Shown here: positions 17,912 to 27,064 of the stretch, in pieces
How the letters are laid out: each line of letters begins with the position of its first letter
Position numbering within the stretch: position 1 is the stretch's first letter
Source of the DNA: Oxalobacteraceae bacterium
GTDB taxonomy: Bacteria; Pseudomonadota; Gammaproteobacteria; Burkholderiales; Burkholderiaceae_D
Assembly (NCBI GenBank): GCA_013284265.1
Contig: JABTBR010000002.1
Location: 62,001 to 126,000, forward strand
Length of the DNA stretch: 64,000 nucleotides
Direction of reading: 5' to 3'
The notes under the pieces: generated by a model
The model's database searches: none
Seen by the model: the letters and a program-made list of their open reading frames with translations, nothing else
What the model was told of the DNA's origin: nothing
Program-made: the position numbers and the translations under genes

Positions 17912-19885
17912 ATGGCAAATGCAAGTCGTCGTAAATTCATGCGCAATTCCCTGGCTGCGGCCAACGTCACGCTGCTACCTGCGGCACTGCAGCAGGCACT
18001 GGCGGCACCGGCCGTCAGCGGCACCCTGGGCTCGATCGCCCACGTGGTGGTGCTATGCCAGGAAAACCGCTCCTTCGACCATTATTTTGGTGCCTACAAG
18101 GGAGCGCGCGGCTTCAACGACGACCACGCGGCCACCGTGCAAAAGACCAGCCGTAACGTATTCACCCAGGCCAATGCCTCCGGCAGCCTGTACACGCCCT
18201 GGCGCCTGAATTCGACCACCACCTCGGCCCAGTGGCTGGGCGACGTCGCGCATGATCTGAACAGCGGCACCGCCGCCTGGAACAAGGGCCGCAACGAGCA
18301 GTGGATTCCGGCCAAGGGCTTGAGCGCGCTCAGCTACTTCGCCCGCAACGACATCCCCTACCACTACGCGCTGGCCGATGCCTTCACGCTGTGCGACAAC
18401 TACTTCTGCTCGGCCCGCACCTCCACCAATCCGAACCGCCTGTTCCTGATGAGCGGCACCATCGACCCGCAGGGCAAACAGGGCGGCCCGGCCACCACCA
18501 ACAGCTTCCAGTACGGGACGCTGACCTGGTCGACCTATCCGGAAGCGCTGCAAGCGGCCGGCGTGTCCTGGCGCGTCTATCAGGAAGTGGACAACTACGA
18601 CAATAACGCGCTGGCCTGGTTCAAGCAGTTCGGCAGCCTGCCCACCAATTCGCCGCTGTACATCAACGGCATCAAGACGCGCGTGCTGGCCGACTTCAAG
18701 AACGACGTGATGCAAAATACCCTGCCGGCCGTATCGTGGATCATCGCGCCCTCGCTGCAATCGGAACACCCGGCCGGTTCGCCGAATATCGGCGCCGACT
18801 ACGTCAACCAGTATCTGCAGGCGCTGGCCGCCAATCCGGCGGTGTGGGCCAAGACCGTCTTCATCCTGACCTATGACGAAAACGGCGGCTTCTACGACCA
18901 TGTGGCCACGCCCAATCCGCCGCCGGGTACCCTGGATGAATATGTGGCCGGCGTGTCGATCGGACTCGGTGGCCGGGTGCCCACCATCGTCTGCTCGCCA
19001 TGGAGCCGCGGCGGCTGGATTTCCAGCGAAGTGTTCGACCATACCTCGGTGCTGCAATTCCTGGAAAAATGGACCGGCGTGGCCTGCCCCAATATCAGCG
19101 CATGGCGCCGTTCCGTCTGCGGCGACCTGACCTCCTGCTTCGATTTCGCCGTCAGCAACGCCGCCTTCCCCACGCTGCCCAACACCGCCGCGCTGGTCAC
19201 TCAGGCGAATGCGCAAAAGACCTTGCCCAAGCCCGTCGCGCCGGCGCCCAACACCACCATGCCGCCGTATGAAGCGGGCCAGAAGCCGCTGCGCAAGCAG
19301 CCCTACCAGCTCAATGCCTGGCTAACCCAGGACCTGGCCGCCGGCATGATCTGGACCAACTGGGGCAATGCCGGCACCAAGGCTGCGCCATTGCAAACCA
19401 ATCTGAATAACTACCGCAGCGACAATCCCTGGTTCTACACCATGGAACCCGGTGCCGAGTCGCGCGACTATTGGCGCGTGGTCACCTATGGCGCGGGCTA
19501 CTATGATGTGGAGCTGATGGGACCAAACCAGTTCTATCGCCGCTTCAAGGGCTACCTGAGCGCGACCGCCTGGCAGGGACAGCCGGAACCGCTGGTCCGC
19601 CTGATCAACAAAGGCGCCGGCCAGCCGCTCAGCATCGTGTTCGACAATACCGGCACCAGCAATGCGGCCACCTTCACCGTACTCGATCGCATCACCTCCT
19701 CGGCCAGCAGCACGCTGACCGTGGCCGTGCCCGCGCGCCAGAGCGTCACGGTGGCCTTCAACGCAACAGGCGGCTGGTATGATGTGAAGATCACCTTGAA
19801 TAACAACGCCAACTTCTTGCAGTCGCTGGTGGGCTATACCGAAGGCGTGGCGGGCATCACCCGTCCGCCGGTGCTGCGCTGGTAA
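17912..19885 (+). CDS. Phosphocholine-specific phospholipase C, Tat-exported
   Basis: 657 residues. The N-terminus has a twin-arginine signal ('SRRKFMRNS'). The catalytic phosphoesterase domain begins with the family hallmark 'CQENRSFDHYFGA' and includes 'FILTYDENGGFYDHV'. Two C-terminal beta-domains of the bacterial phospholipase C type follow (about 455-545 and 550-650). It hydrolyses phosphatidylcholine or sphingomyelin outside the cytoplasm, and could serve phosphate or carbon scavenging or host-cell attack. It is slightly shorter than the Pseudomonas enzymes. The start has a clear GGAGG. The PsiF gene upstream is in the same direction but separated by about 210 bp. Confidence 0.93.
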   Translation: MANASRRKFMRNSLAAANVTLLPAALQQALAAPAVSGTLGSIAHVVVLCQENRSFDHYFGAYKGARGFNDDHAATVQKTSRNVFTQANASGSLYTPWRLNSTTTSAQWLGDVAHDLNSGTAAWNKGRNEQWIPAKGLSALSYFARNDIPYHYALADAFTLCDNYFCSARTSTNPNRLFLMSGTIDPQGKQGGPATTNSFQYGTLTWSTYPEALQAAGVSWRVYQEVDNYDNNALAWFKQFGSLPTNSPLYINGIKTRVLADFKNDVMQNTLPAVSWIIAPSLQSEHPAGSPNIGADYVNQYLQALAANPAVWAKTVFILTYDENGGFYDHVATPNPPPGTLDEYVAGVSIGLGGRVPTIVCSPWSRGGWISSEVFDHTSVLQFLEKWTGVACPNISAWRRSVCGDLTSCFDFAVSNAAFPTLPNTAALVTQANAQKTLPKPVAPAPNTTMPPYEAGQKPLRKQPYQLNAWLTQDLAAGMIWTNWGNAGTKAAPLQTNLNNYRSDNPWFYTMEPGAESRDYWRVVTYGAGYYDVELMGPNQFYRRFKGYLSATAWQGQPEPLVRLINKGAGQPLSIVFDNTGTSNAATFTVLDRITSSASSTLTVAVPARQSVTVAFNATGGWYDVKITLNNNANFLQSLVGYTEGVAGITRPPVLRW

Positions 19886-19919
19886 GGCGCGGCTGGCAAG
19901 CCGGCGCTGCCGCGAACCG

Positions 19920-20399
19920 ATGAATGAAACCAAGATCGTCTGGATCGCCGGCGTGCTGGCCGGCGCGGCAATCGGACTGCTGATCTGGCGGGCCGATTCT
20001 CCCGCCACGTCCGTTCCCGAGGCAGCGCCACCGATCGCGCAGCAGCCGGTAGCGCCAGCATCCGTTGCCGCTGCCGTCGCGCCACCACGTCCGGATGGCG
20101 CCCCGGCTGCGCAAGCCCCCTGTTCCGAGGAACAGCTGCGCGGCTGGACGCTGATGAGCGTAGGTGTGGGCGCCTATCGCGAAGACGGCTTCGCGGTCCT
20201 GTACAACGCAGGCCGCGGCACGCTGACTGTCAGGGAGCATGCCAGCTTCGACGGCGCCCTGCGGCTGCTGCGCGTGAGCGACGATGCGGCTGAACTGGGA
20301 TGCGGCGATATGGTGCTGACCCGGCGGCTCGCTTCGGCGCGGCAGTCGGCGGCCGAACCGGAAATGCGCACCGCGCTGCCTGCGCCGCAGGAACAATAG
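19920..20399 (+). CDS. Hypothetical membrane-anchored protein, GspC-like domain
   Basis: 159 residues: one N-terminal membrane helix ('IVWIAGVLAGAAIGLLIW'), a Pro/Ala-rich linker, and a small globular part (about 68-140) with the pattern 'GVGAY...VREHASFDGALRLLRVSDDAAELGCG'. This resembles, weakly, the periplasmic homology region of type II secretion protein C. It begins 35 bases after the phospholipase gene, so it may be co-transcribed. The GspC-like assignment is speculative; I do not recognise the family with certainty. Confidence 0.6.
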   Translation: MNETKIVWIAGVLAGAAIGLLIWRADSPATSVPEAAPPIAQQPVAPASVAAAVAPPRPDGAPAAQAPCSEEQLRGWTLMSVGVGAYREDGFAVLYNAGRGTLTVREHASFDGALRLLRVSDDAAELGCGDMVLTRRLASARQSAAEPEMRTALPAPQEQ

Positions 20400-20466
20400 C
20401 GCAGGCAGTCCAGTCATGCCTTCGAGTCAAAGAAATGCTTTGGCGAGCGGGCCGCAGGTGCCACCT

Positions 20467-20583
20467 AAAACCCACGGCCTACCCCTGGGGTCTGACCCGG
20501 CGGGTCAGACCCCGGCTCTTTGCCCTGGGTTCTAAGAAGTGTCGCGGCACGCCCCCAAGGTTCCAAGAAGTGTCGCGGCACGC
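20467..20583. repeat. Intergenic palindromic repeat, copy B
   Basis: It has the same pattern as copy A: AAAACCCACGGC, then inner stem GGGGTCTGACCCG/CGGGTCAGACCCC, then GGCTCTTTGCCCTGGGTTCTAA (read in two parts). It is followed by two direct copies of AAGAAGTGTCGCGGCACGC (20534-20552 and 20565-20583). It lies between convergent genes. Confidence 0.75.
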
Positions 20584-20598
20584 TAAAGTCAGCGGCGC

Positions 20599-22026
20599 CT
20601 AGCGCGCCTCCCAACCACCGCCCATCGCCCGGTACAAGTCCACCGTGGCCACCAGTATCCTTGTCCTCAACTGCAAGCTCCCCACGTCCGCGTTATACAG
20701 GGTGCGCTGCGCATCGAGTTCCTCCAGGTAGGAGGCATAGCCATTGCTATAGCGGTTGTGCGCGATGCGCAGCGTCTCGGCCGCCGTGGCGCGGCGCGCA
20801 TCGTTCTGCACCGCCTGTTCGCGCAGGCGCGCCACCGCACCGAGGCCATTGTCCGTTTCCGCAAAGGCCGCCCGCACCGCGTTCTCGTAGGCATAGGCCA
20901 GCTGGTCGCGCTGGGCCGCCGCCGCATCGGTCTGCGCCTGCACCCTGCCCCCTTCGAACACGGGCGCCGCGGCCATGCCGGTCAGGCGCCACAAGGCCGT
21001 GGGCGTATTCAGAAAATCATGCAGCTTGAGCGACTGGCCGCCGCCCGTGGCCGACAACTTGAATGAGGGCAGCAACTGGTCGCGCGTGGCGCGCAGGCTG
21101 GCGTTGGCCGCCACCAGATTGCGTTCGGCGCGGACGATGTCGGGACGGCGCCGCAACAGCTCGGACGGCAGCCCTTCCGGCACCGGCGGCGGCGTCAGGC
21201 TGGCCAGCGTGGCGCCACGCGGGACCGGCCCCGGATTGCCGCCACAGAGAACCGACAGCGCATTCTCCTGCTCAAAGATGGCACGCCGCAGTTGCGGGAT
21301 CTGCTCCGCCGCCGACTGGTACTCGGCCTGCGCCTGCAGCCACTCCAGCCGCGAGCTGTATCCCACTTCGAACTGACGTTTGGCCAGATCGCGCGAACGC
21401 TCGCGCAACGCCAGCGTGGCCACCGTCAGCTCCAGCTGGGCATCGAGCCCGCGCAGGTTCAGATAGCCCGAAGCCGCGCTGGCCGCGATCGACAGCGCCG
21501 CCGCATCCGCGCTGGCCTGCTCGGCCAGGTAGCTGGCGTTGGCCGCATCGGTCTGCGCGGCCAGCCGGCCCCACACATCGACTTCGTAGGCGGCCTGGAA
21601 TTCGGCCTGGTAGACATTGGTCACATATGGCACACCGTTATAGGCCAGCTGGCGCGTGCGCGTGGCCGCGCCATCGACACTGACCGAGGGCCGCTGGGAG
21701 GCGCCGGCCACCGCCACCCTTGCACGGTATTCCAGCAGCCGCGCACGTGCGATGCGCAGGTCGCCGTTGTGAGCCAGCGCCCTTTCCACCAATGCGCTCA
21801 GCGCCGGATCGCCAAAGCGCTGCCACCATTGGCCTTCCAGCGCGGTCGCGGCAGCGCCGGCGTCCGGCGCGGTGCGCCATGCCCCAGGCAGTTGCAGCGT
21901 GGCCGCCGGTGCGGGCGGCGCCTTGGCGGCGCAGCCAATCAGCAGCGCGGCCAAGGCGCCGGCCGACAGCGCAGCCCACAGCGTTCCCGGCGGCCGCGCG
22001 GCGCTCGCCCCTGCGCCGCCGTTCAT
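20599..22026 (-). CDS. Efflux outer-membrane lipoprotein (NodT family) of the MFS pump
   Basis: 475 residues with a lipoprotein signal ending near 'ALLIGCAAK' and the outer-membrane efflux family fold; 'LLRRRPDIVRAERNLVAANASL' contains the NodT signature (only the first part quoted matters: 'LLRRRPDIVRAE'). The C-terminus is 'YRAMGGGWEAR'. Its start overlaps the stop of the HlyD gene as ATGA. It completes an EmrAB-TolC-like pump encoded in the order MFS, HlyD, channel. It is only distantly similar to the channel at 10989. Confidence 0.92.
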   Translation of the reverse strand: MNGGAGASAARPPGTLWAALSAGALAALLIGCAAKAPPAPAATLQLPGAWRTAPDAGAAATALEGQWWQRFGDPALSALVERALAHNGDLRIARARLLEYRARVAVAGASQRPSVSVDGAATRTRQLAYNGVPYVTNVYQAEFQAAYEVDVWGRLAAQTDAANASYLAEQASADAAALSIAASAASGYLNLRGLDAQLELTVATLALRERSRDLAKRQFEVGYSSRLEWLQAQAEYQSAAEQIPQLRRAIFEQENALSVLCGGNPGPVPRGATLASLTPPPVPEGLPSELLRRRPDIVRAERNLVAANASLRATRDQLLPSFKLSATGGGQSLKLHDFLNTPTALWRLTGMAAAPVFEGGRVQAQTDAAAAQRDQLAYAYENAVRAAFAETDNGLGAVARLREQAVQNDARRATAAETLRIAHNRYSNGYASYLEELDAQRTLYNADVGSLQLRTRILVATVDLYRAMGGGWEAR

Positions 22027-23396
22027 GGCCGCGCTCCATCCTTCTGCGCGGGCTGGCGCGCATCCGGCTGCGCTGCCCCGGAATGCGCCTGCGATGCCGC
22101 CGCAGCAGGTGCATCGCCGACCAGCACGGGCGCTGCGATCTGCGCGCGTTCGCCGCCCGCCGGATCATCGCGTTCGGTCTCATTCAACACCGCCGAGGTA
22201 TCGATACTGACCAGCACCGACATCCCCGGCCGCAGCCGCCTTGCCAGCGCCTGCCCCGCATCGATCTTGATACGCACTGGTATCCGCTGCGCCACTTTCA
22301 CATAATTTCCGGTGGCGTTATCGGCCGGCAGTACGGAAAACTCGGAACCGGTGGCCGGCGAAATCCGTTCCACCTGCCCGGTCAGCATGGCCCCATCGAG
22401 CGCATCGACCTTGAAGGTAGCGCTTTGGCCTACCTGCACATGGTACATCTGGGTTTCCTTCAGATTGGCGATGACCCACAGATGGCGCGGCACCAGGCCC
22501 ATCAACTGCGCGCCGGTATTGACGTAAGCCCCCTGGCGCACCGTCACCTGTCCCAGCTGGCCGTCGGACGGCGCCACGATGCGGGTATTGTCCAGATCGA
22601 CCCTGGCCGCTTTCAGCGCGGCCTGCGCGTTCGCCACCGCCGCCTGCAAGGACAGCTTGTTGACCGTCACCGTCTGCACCGACTGCTTCGCAATCTCCAG
22701 GCTGGCCTTGGCCTGCGCCACCGCCGCCGTGCCCTGCGCCCGCGCCGCGCGCGACTGGTCCTGTTCGCGCAGCGACAGCGAACCGTCGGCCACCAGCTGG
22801 GTGACCCGGCCCAGATCGGCCACCGCCTTGCCGGCCTGCGCCTGCGCATTCGCCAGCGCCGCCTCGGACAGGGCCACGCCCGCCTGCGCGCTGCGGTGCG
22901 ACTGCTCCCAGTTGGCCAGCGCCGCCTGCTGCGCGGCCAGTTGCGCCTGCGCCTGTTCGTAGCGCTGCTGATAGATGCGGTCGTCCAGCCGTGCCAGCAG
23001 TTCGCCCTGCTTCACCTGCTGGAAGTCCTGTACCTTCACCTCCACCACATAGCCGGACAGCTGGGTGCCGATCAGCGTCACCTGCCCGCGCACCAGCGCG
23101 TTCTCGGTCGAGACGATCGCGCTGCTGAACGGCGGCAGCCGCCACGCATACAGCACCACCAGCACGCCGATTATTGCCACCAGCGCGAACGCGACACCGG
23201 ACAACCACTGCCCGCGCTTGTCAGGCGGCGCCGGCGCCAGTGGTGGAAGCTGGGCAGCCTCCGCTGCGGCCGATGCGGAAGCGGCAGCCGGCGTGTCCGC
23301 GGCGGCATTGCCTGCATGGGGCGCACTGGCCGTGCCGGCCGCCGAAGCCGGTACCGGAAGCGCTGCGTCGTGTGAGGGCTTGCTGGTTTCGTTCAT
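22023..23396 (-). CDS. HlyD/EmrA-family periplasmic adaptor
   Basis: 457 residues from the ATG at 23396, which overlaps the MFS stop as ATGA; the longer frame to 23507 is within the MFS gene. An Ala/Pro-rich cytoplasmic tail of about 65 residues precedes one membrane helix ('WLSGVAFALVAIIGVLVVLYAW'). A biotinyl-lipoyl half-motif ('VQDFQQVKQGELLARLDD'), a long helical hairpin, and the second half ('RIVAPSDGQLGQVTVRQGAYV') follow. It should link the MFS transporter to the outer-membrane channel. The long disordered N-terminal tail is unusual for EmrA. Confidence 0.92.
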   Translation of the reverse strand: MNETSKPSHDAALPVPASAAGTASAPHAGNAAADTPAAASASAAAEAAQLPPLAPAPPDKRGQWLSGVAFALVAIIGVLVVLYAWRLPPFSSAIVSTENALVRGQVTLIGTQLSGYVVEVKVQDFQQVKQGELLARLDDRIYQQRYEQAQAQLAAQQAALANWEQSHRSAQAGVALSEAALANAQAQAGKAVADLGRVTQLVADGSLSLREQDQSRAARAQGTAAVAQAKASLEIAKQSVQTVTVNKLSLQAAVANAQAALKAARVDLDNTRIVAPSDGQLGQVTVRQGAYVNTGAQLMGLVPRHLWVIANLKETQMYHVQVGQSATFKVDALDGAMLTGQVERISPATGSEFSVLPADNATGNYVKVAQRIPVRIKIDAGQALARRLRPGMSVLVSIDTSAVLNETERDDPAGGERAQIAAPVLVGDAPAAAASQAHSGAAQPDARQPAQKDGARP

Positions 23397-25066
23397 CGCG
23401 ATCCAAAATTGGTAAGATTGACATTGGCCATGCCGGTCTGCGCGTTCGCGGCGGGCAGCCTGCGATGGGCCACCACGCGGTCCCACGCAAAGCGCAGCAG
23501 CATCCACGCCAGCGTGGCCAGCGCCACATAGCTAATCATCAGGAAGACATCGTTATAAGCCAGGATATTGGCTTCGCGCGTGGCGGCGGCGCCCAGCCGC
23601 GCCACCCCTTGGGCATTGCGCATGGCCGGATCGCCGAGTGTGCTGCCCAGCGCCGCGCCCCCCGACTGTATCCGCGCCGCCACCTGCGGATCGAGCAGGC
23701 TCAGATGCTCGACCAGCTGGCTGGAATGGAATTTTTCGCGTACCACCTGGAAGCTGCCCACCATGGCCGATCCCAGCAGGCCGCCCATGTTCTGCGTGAT
23801 CGTAAACATCAGCGAAAAACTGATCAGATTGCGCGGCGCCGCGATCACCGCGCCAAAGCCGGACACAAAGGTCGGCCCGATGCAGAAGGCGCCGCCAAAA
23901 GCCAGCAGGAACTGGCTCAGATACAGGTCGGCCGGACGCGTCAGATTGCTGGCGTCGGTGTCCATCCAGGCCCCGATCGCCATCAGCACCATCGACAACA
24001 TGATAGATCCCGGCACCCGCGCCGGCGTGATCGTCAGCGCCGACAGACTTAGTCCCGCCACGCTGGCGCCCAAGGTCACCAGCCACAGATTATTCATCTG
24101 GTCGTTGCTCAGTCCCAGCGCCTGCAGGAAGCCCACCGTGCCGCTGGCTTCGGACTGCACAATCCGGATCAGTATCACCAGCAGCGCCAGGCGCAGCATA
24201 TTGGCCGTAGTCAGCCAGCGCGTATTGAGCAGCGGAGCCTTGCGGTTATGCTCGATCAGCAGCGCACCGGCGATCAGCACGATGGACGCGGCCAGGCTGT
24301 AGCCCAGCCAGGGCGCTTCCAGCCACCACACGGTGCGGCCCAGCGCCAGCACGGCCGTCAGCAGCGCCACGCCGGGCGCGAACAGGGCGAAGGTGAGGAA
24401 GTCGAGTTTTTCGAAGGCCTTGATGCGGTCCCCCGGCGGCAGCTTGAGCATCAGCACGCAGCCCAGCGACAGCAGCGCCATGCCCAGCTCGAAGAAATAC
24501 AGGCCGCGCCATTCGCCGATCTCCAGCAGCTCGGTGGAAAACAGCCGCGCCAGCGGCAGCGCCAGTTGTGAAAAACCCGCACCCAGCACCACGCCCTTGA
24601 GCCGGTGTTTGGCCGGGAAAGCCTGCAGCGTGTAGTACAAGCCCAGCACCGTCAGCGCCGCCCCGCTCATGCCGTGCGCCGCGCGCACCGCGATGGCCGA
24701 TGCCAGTCCATGCACGAACAGGTGGGCCAGCGTGGCCAGCGCGTACAGCACCAGGAACAATTCGGTAAACAGGCGCAGGCCGAACTGCTGGCGGAACTTC
24801 ACCAGCAGCAGGTTCATCGACACATTGGCCATCACATAGGCGGCCGGCAGCCAGGCGATTTCGGACGAATACACGCCCAGCGAGCCTTGCAGATAAGGGA
24901 GATTGACGGTGACCAGCGCATTGCCCAGGCCACCGGTGAGGGCGACGATCAGGCCAACGAGCAGATAGGCGACGCGGCGCCGGTCCGAGTGCAGCGGCGT
25001 CGAGGGAGAGCCCGGCAGCGTGGGGCGCTCGTGGGGAAGCCATACCTGGGGGGCATATACATCCAT
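23393..25066 (-). CDS. MFS transporter, DHA2 (EmrB/QacA) family
   Basis: 557 residues with about 14 predicted membrane helices, as in EmrB. After a cytoplasmic N-terminus the first helices read 'VAYLLVGLIVALTGGLGNALVTVNLPYLQ' (first 20 residues: 'VAYLLVGLIVALTGGLGNAL'). Motif-C-like and 'AYVMANVSMNLLL' regions fit drug:proton antiporters. It is first in a three-gene operon with translationally coupled downstream genes. The ATG at 25066 has no strong ribosome-binding site, so the exact start is less certain. Substrate unknown. Confidence 0.9.
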   Translation of the reverse strand: MDVYAPQVWLPHERPTLPGSPSTPLHSDRRRVAYLLVGLIVALTGGLGNALVTVNLPYLQGSLGVYSSEIAWLPAAYVMANVSMNLLLVKFRQQFGLRLFTELFLVLYALATLAHLFVHGLASAIAVRAAHGMSGAALTVLGLYYTLQAFPAKHRLKGVVLGAGFSQLALPLARLFSTELLEIGEWRGLYFFELGMALLSLGCVLMLKLPPGDRIKAFEKLDFLTFALFAPGVALLTAVLALGRTVWWLEAPWLGYSLAASIVLIAGALLIEHNRKAPLLNTRWLTTANMLRLALLVILIRIVQSEASGTVGFLQALGLSNDQMNNLWLVTLGASVAGLSLSALTITPARVPGSIMLSMVLMAIGAWMDTDASNLTRPADLYLSQFLLAFGGAFCIGPTFVSGFGAVIAAPRNLISFSLMFTITQNMGGLLGSAMVGSFQVVREKFHSSQLVEHLSLLDPQVAARIQSGGAALGSTLGDPAMRNAQGVARLGAAATREANILAYNDVFLMISYVALATLAWMLLRFAWDRVVAHRRLPAANAQTGMANVNLTNFGSR

Positions 25067-25159
25067 GCGGTCGATCCGTGGAGGAGTGTCGCTGAGCAGA
25101 GCATAGCATCACGCCAGCTTTTGTTAAAGATGGTGGCCGCGGTCCGGCGCCAGCCTCCC

Positions 25160-25197
25160 AAAAAAAAACCGCCTGGGCAGTCAAGCCCGGTGCGGCG
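25160..25197 (-). terminator. Rho-independent terminator
   Basis: Read on the minus strand, CCGCACCGGGC pairs with GCCCAGGCGG and is followed by nine T residues (25168-25160). It ends the transcript of the 24-residue peptide gene and separates it from the MFS operon. Confidence 0.8.
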
Positions 25198-25228
25198 GAG
25201 AGCGTTTACCTCGCGAAGATAATCGTGA

Positions 25229-25303
25229 TCAGTGCACGAACAGCGCGATCAAAATGATGACGGGGATCGGCACGCCGATCATCCACAGTAAAAGTGAGCG
25301 CAT
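25229..25303 (-). CDS. 24-residue hydrophobic membrane peptide
   Basis: The ORF encodes a peptide of 24 residues that begins MRSLLLWMIGVPIPVI and ends LIALFVH. It is preceded by AGGAG at good spacing and followed by a strong terminator. The single helix with a central 'GVPIP' resembles short membrane peptides I have seen near stress genes in proteobacteria, but no function is known. It lies 22 bases after the membrane protein gene upstream (25326-26249) and is probably co-transcribed with it. Confidence 0.65.
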   Translation of the reverse strand: MRSLLLWMIGVPIPVIILIALFVH

Positions 25304-25325
25304 GATGGTCTCCTGTCAAATGGGA

Positions 25326-26249
25326 TTAGCGGCGAATCGCCAGTGGGGAACTGTCGCGCTGGCGCCCGCCGAAGGTGGCGCACAGGCTGGCGACAAAGGC
25401 GCCAATCAGCAGTGCGACAAACATCCACAGCGCCGAGGCGGCGGCGGCCTTGCGCGCGTCGTCCGCGGCCTGCTGGGCGACGGCCTTGGCATCGGCGGCG
25501 GCCTTGCTCATGCGGGCATACACCTCATTGACGCGACGCTCGGCCTCGGGCGGGGTCAGGCCGGTGCGGCGCGCCACCAGCGTGGCCAGATATTGCCGGT
25601 CGTCGTTGCCGAGCGCGCCGTTCGCCAGATCGGTGGCAAGGATACGCCCCGCCTCGGCGCGCAGCGCGCCGTTGTCGGCTTCCGGCAGCGTGCCATCGCC
25701 GCGCAGCAGCATGTCGGTGTAGTAGTTGCCGCCGTTGGCGGCCGGGCCGGCGCCGCGCGGATTGATTGCATTGGCGGCGGCCGGCGCCACCGTCGCGGCA
25801 ACCGTGGCCGCACCGCTGGCGGCATCGATGGCACCACCGAGCACGCTACGCACGGCGCCGGCCAGCAAGGCCGCCGTCAGCAAGGTCGCCACGGCCCAGG
25901 CCAACAAGCCGTGGGCGGTGTCGCGGAAGTAAACTTCGTCGGTGTGTACGCTGGCCCATTTGACGCGCAGGCGGCCGGCGATATAACCGCCGATGCCGGC
26001 CGAGGCCAGTTGCATGAACGTGATCCACAGGATGGTCGACTTGCCGATCGGGGCGCTGTTATAGCTCCATGGGGAGACAGCCGACAGGCCCAGGCCGAAG
26101 CCCAGCATCAGCAAGACAAACGATAGCGCGGCGGCGGCGGCGGCGCCGGCCAGCACCGCGCCCCAGGATACGCCTGAAGTATGGCCGTCAAAGTCCGCGA
26201 CGGCGAGGCCGGGCGAGACATGGCCCTGCATGTTGGTCTGGGTATGCAT
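25326..26249 (-). CDS. Four-helix membrane protein of unknown function
   Basis: 307 residues with predicted helices near 28-55, 70-95, 110-140 and 275-298. A soluble stretch (about 150-270) contains 'LVARRTGLTPPEAERRVNEVYARMSKAAADAKAVAQQ' (abbreviated: 'TGLTPPEAERRVNEVY'), a helical segment with regular heptads. I do not recognise a named family. Its neighbours, a 24-residue membrane peptide and a DUF883-type protein, suggest an envelope or stress role. The start at 26249 is preceded by AAGGAG. Confidence 0.8.
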   Translation of the reverse strand: MHTQTNMQGHVSPGLAVADFDGHTSGVSWGAVLAGAAAAAALSFVLLMLGFGLGLSAVSPWSYNSAPIGKSTILWITFMQLASAGIGGYIAGRLRVKWASVHTDEVYFRDTAHGLLAWAVATLLTAALLAGAVRSVLGGAIDAASGAATVAATVAPAAANAINPRGAGPAANGGNYYTDMLLRGDGTLPEADNGALRAEAGRILATDLANGALGNDDRQYLATLVARRTGLTPPEAERRVNEVYARMSKAAADAKAVAQQAADDARKAAAASALWMFVALLIGAFVASLCATFGGRQRDSSPLAIRR

Positions 26250-26448
26250 GTGGATATCTCCTTGTTGTGGTGTCGGCAGCGGTACAAAAACAGAAACGGC
26301 AGACCATCACGGACGTGGCAGTGCCTTGGCGCGGCTGGCGCGCTGCACGCGGGTCTGTGGCCCGCCCGGTGATCGTGATGCCTGGGTCGACAAGCTCGCT
26401 GTGCCAGACCGCCGGGACTGGCCCGGGGTTGGCATCGGACGGAGCGGC

Positions 26449-26832
26449 TTATTTTCCGCGTGCGCCCAGCAGCTTGGACAGGCCGTAGCCTGCGGCGGCG
26501 GCGAGCAATACCGAAATGGCCGGGCTGGTACGCACATAGCCACGCCCCGTTTCGGCGAACTGCTTGTAGGCGACGCCGATTTTCTTGCCGCGCTCCAGTA
26601 CCGAGGTCGAGGCGCTTTCGACCGTGTCGGCCGCTTTCTCCACACCGTCAGCAACTTTATCGACACTGCTGTGGGCAAAGCTGGCGGCGCGGTCGGTCAT
26701 CGGTGGCACCTTGTCGGCGGTGCGGTCGATCGCGCTGTGCGCATCGGCGCGCAGGTCCTTGCCGATCTGGGTGACGCCGTCGCGTGCATTGCTCAGTTTA
26801 TTGTCGAGGTTATTGCTCAGTTGGTTTTCCAT
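26449..26832 (-). CDS. DUF883/ElaB-YqjD-like membrane-anchored protein
   Basis: 127 residues from the ATG at 26832 (AAGGA upstream); the longer frame to 27513 is not coding. A long amphipathic helix region rich in Ala, Asp and Lys is followed by a C-terminal membrane anchor ('SPAISVLLAAAAGYGLSKLL'). This is the layout of ElaB/YqjD proteins, which tether ribosomes to the inner membrane in stationary-phase E. coli. Ribosome binding here is inferred from the family only. Confidence 0.8.
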   Translation of the reverse strand: MENQLSNNLDNKLSNARDGVTQIGKDLRADAHSAIDRTADKVPPMTDRAASFAHSSVDKVADGVEKAADTVESASTSVLERGKKIGVAYKQFAETGRGYVRTSPAISVLLAAAAGYGLSKLLGARGK

Positions 26833-27064
26833 GATCGTTCCTTGTGTAAGTGATAAAGGGGTGCGCATGCTGCTTGATTGCTGTGCTTGTGTGCATGCTT
26901 GAGCGAATTGCAAGTTCAAGATAGGCTGATCGGCAACGTTTAACTGTGCGGCAGCTAACAAAAAATCGCCCTCGATAGCGATCGCCTCCCTATGTTCGCC
27001 GCCCCACAGACGGGCGCGGCCGGCAGGCGGATCATGGCTTGCTATCCAACCGAAGAGGCCAGCC

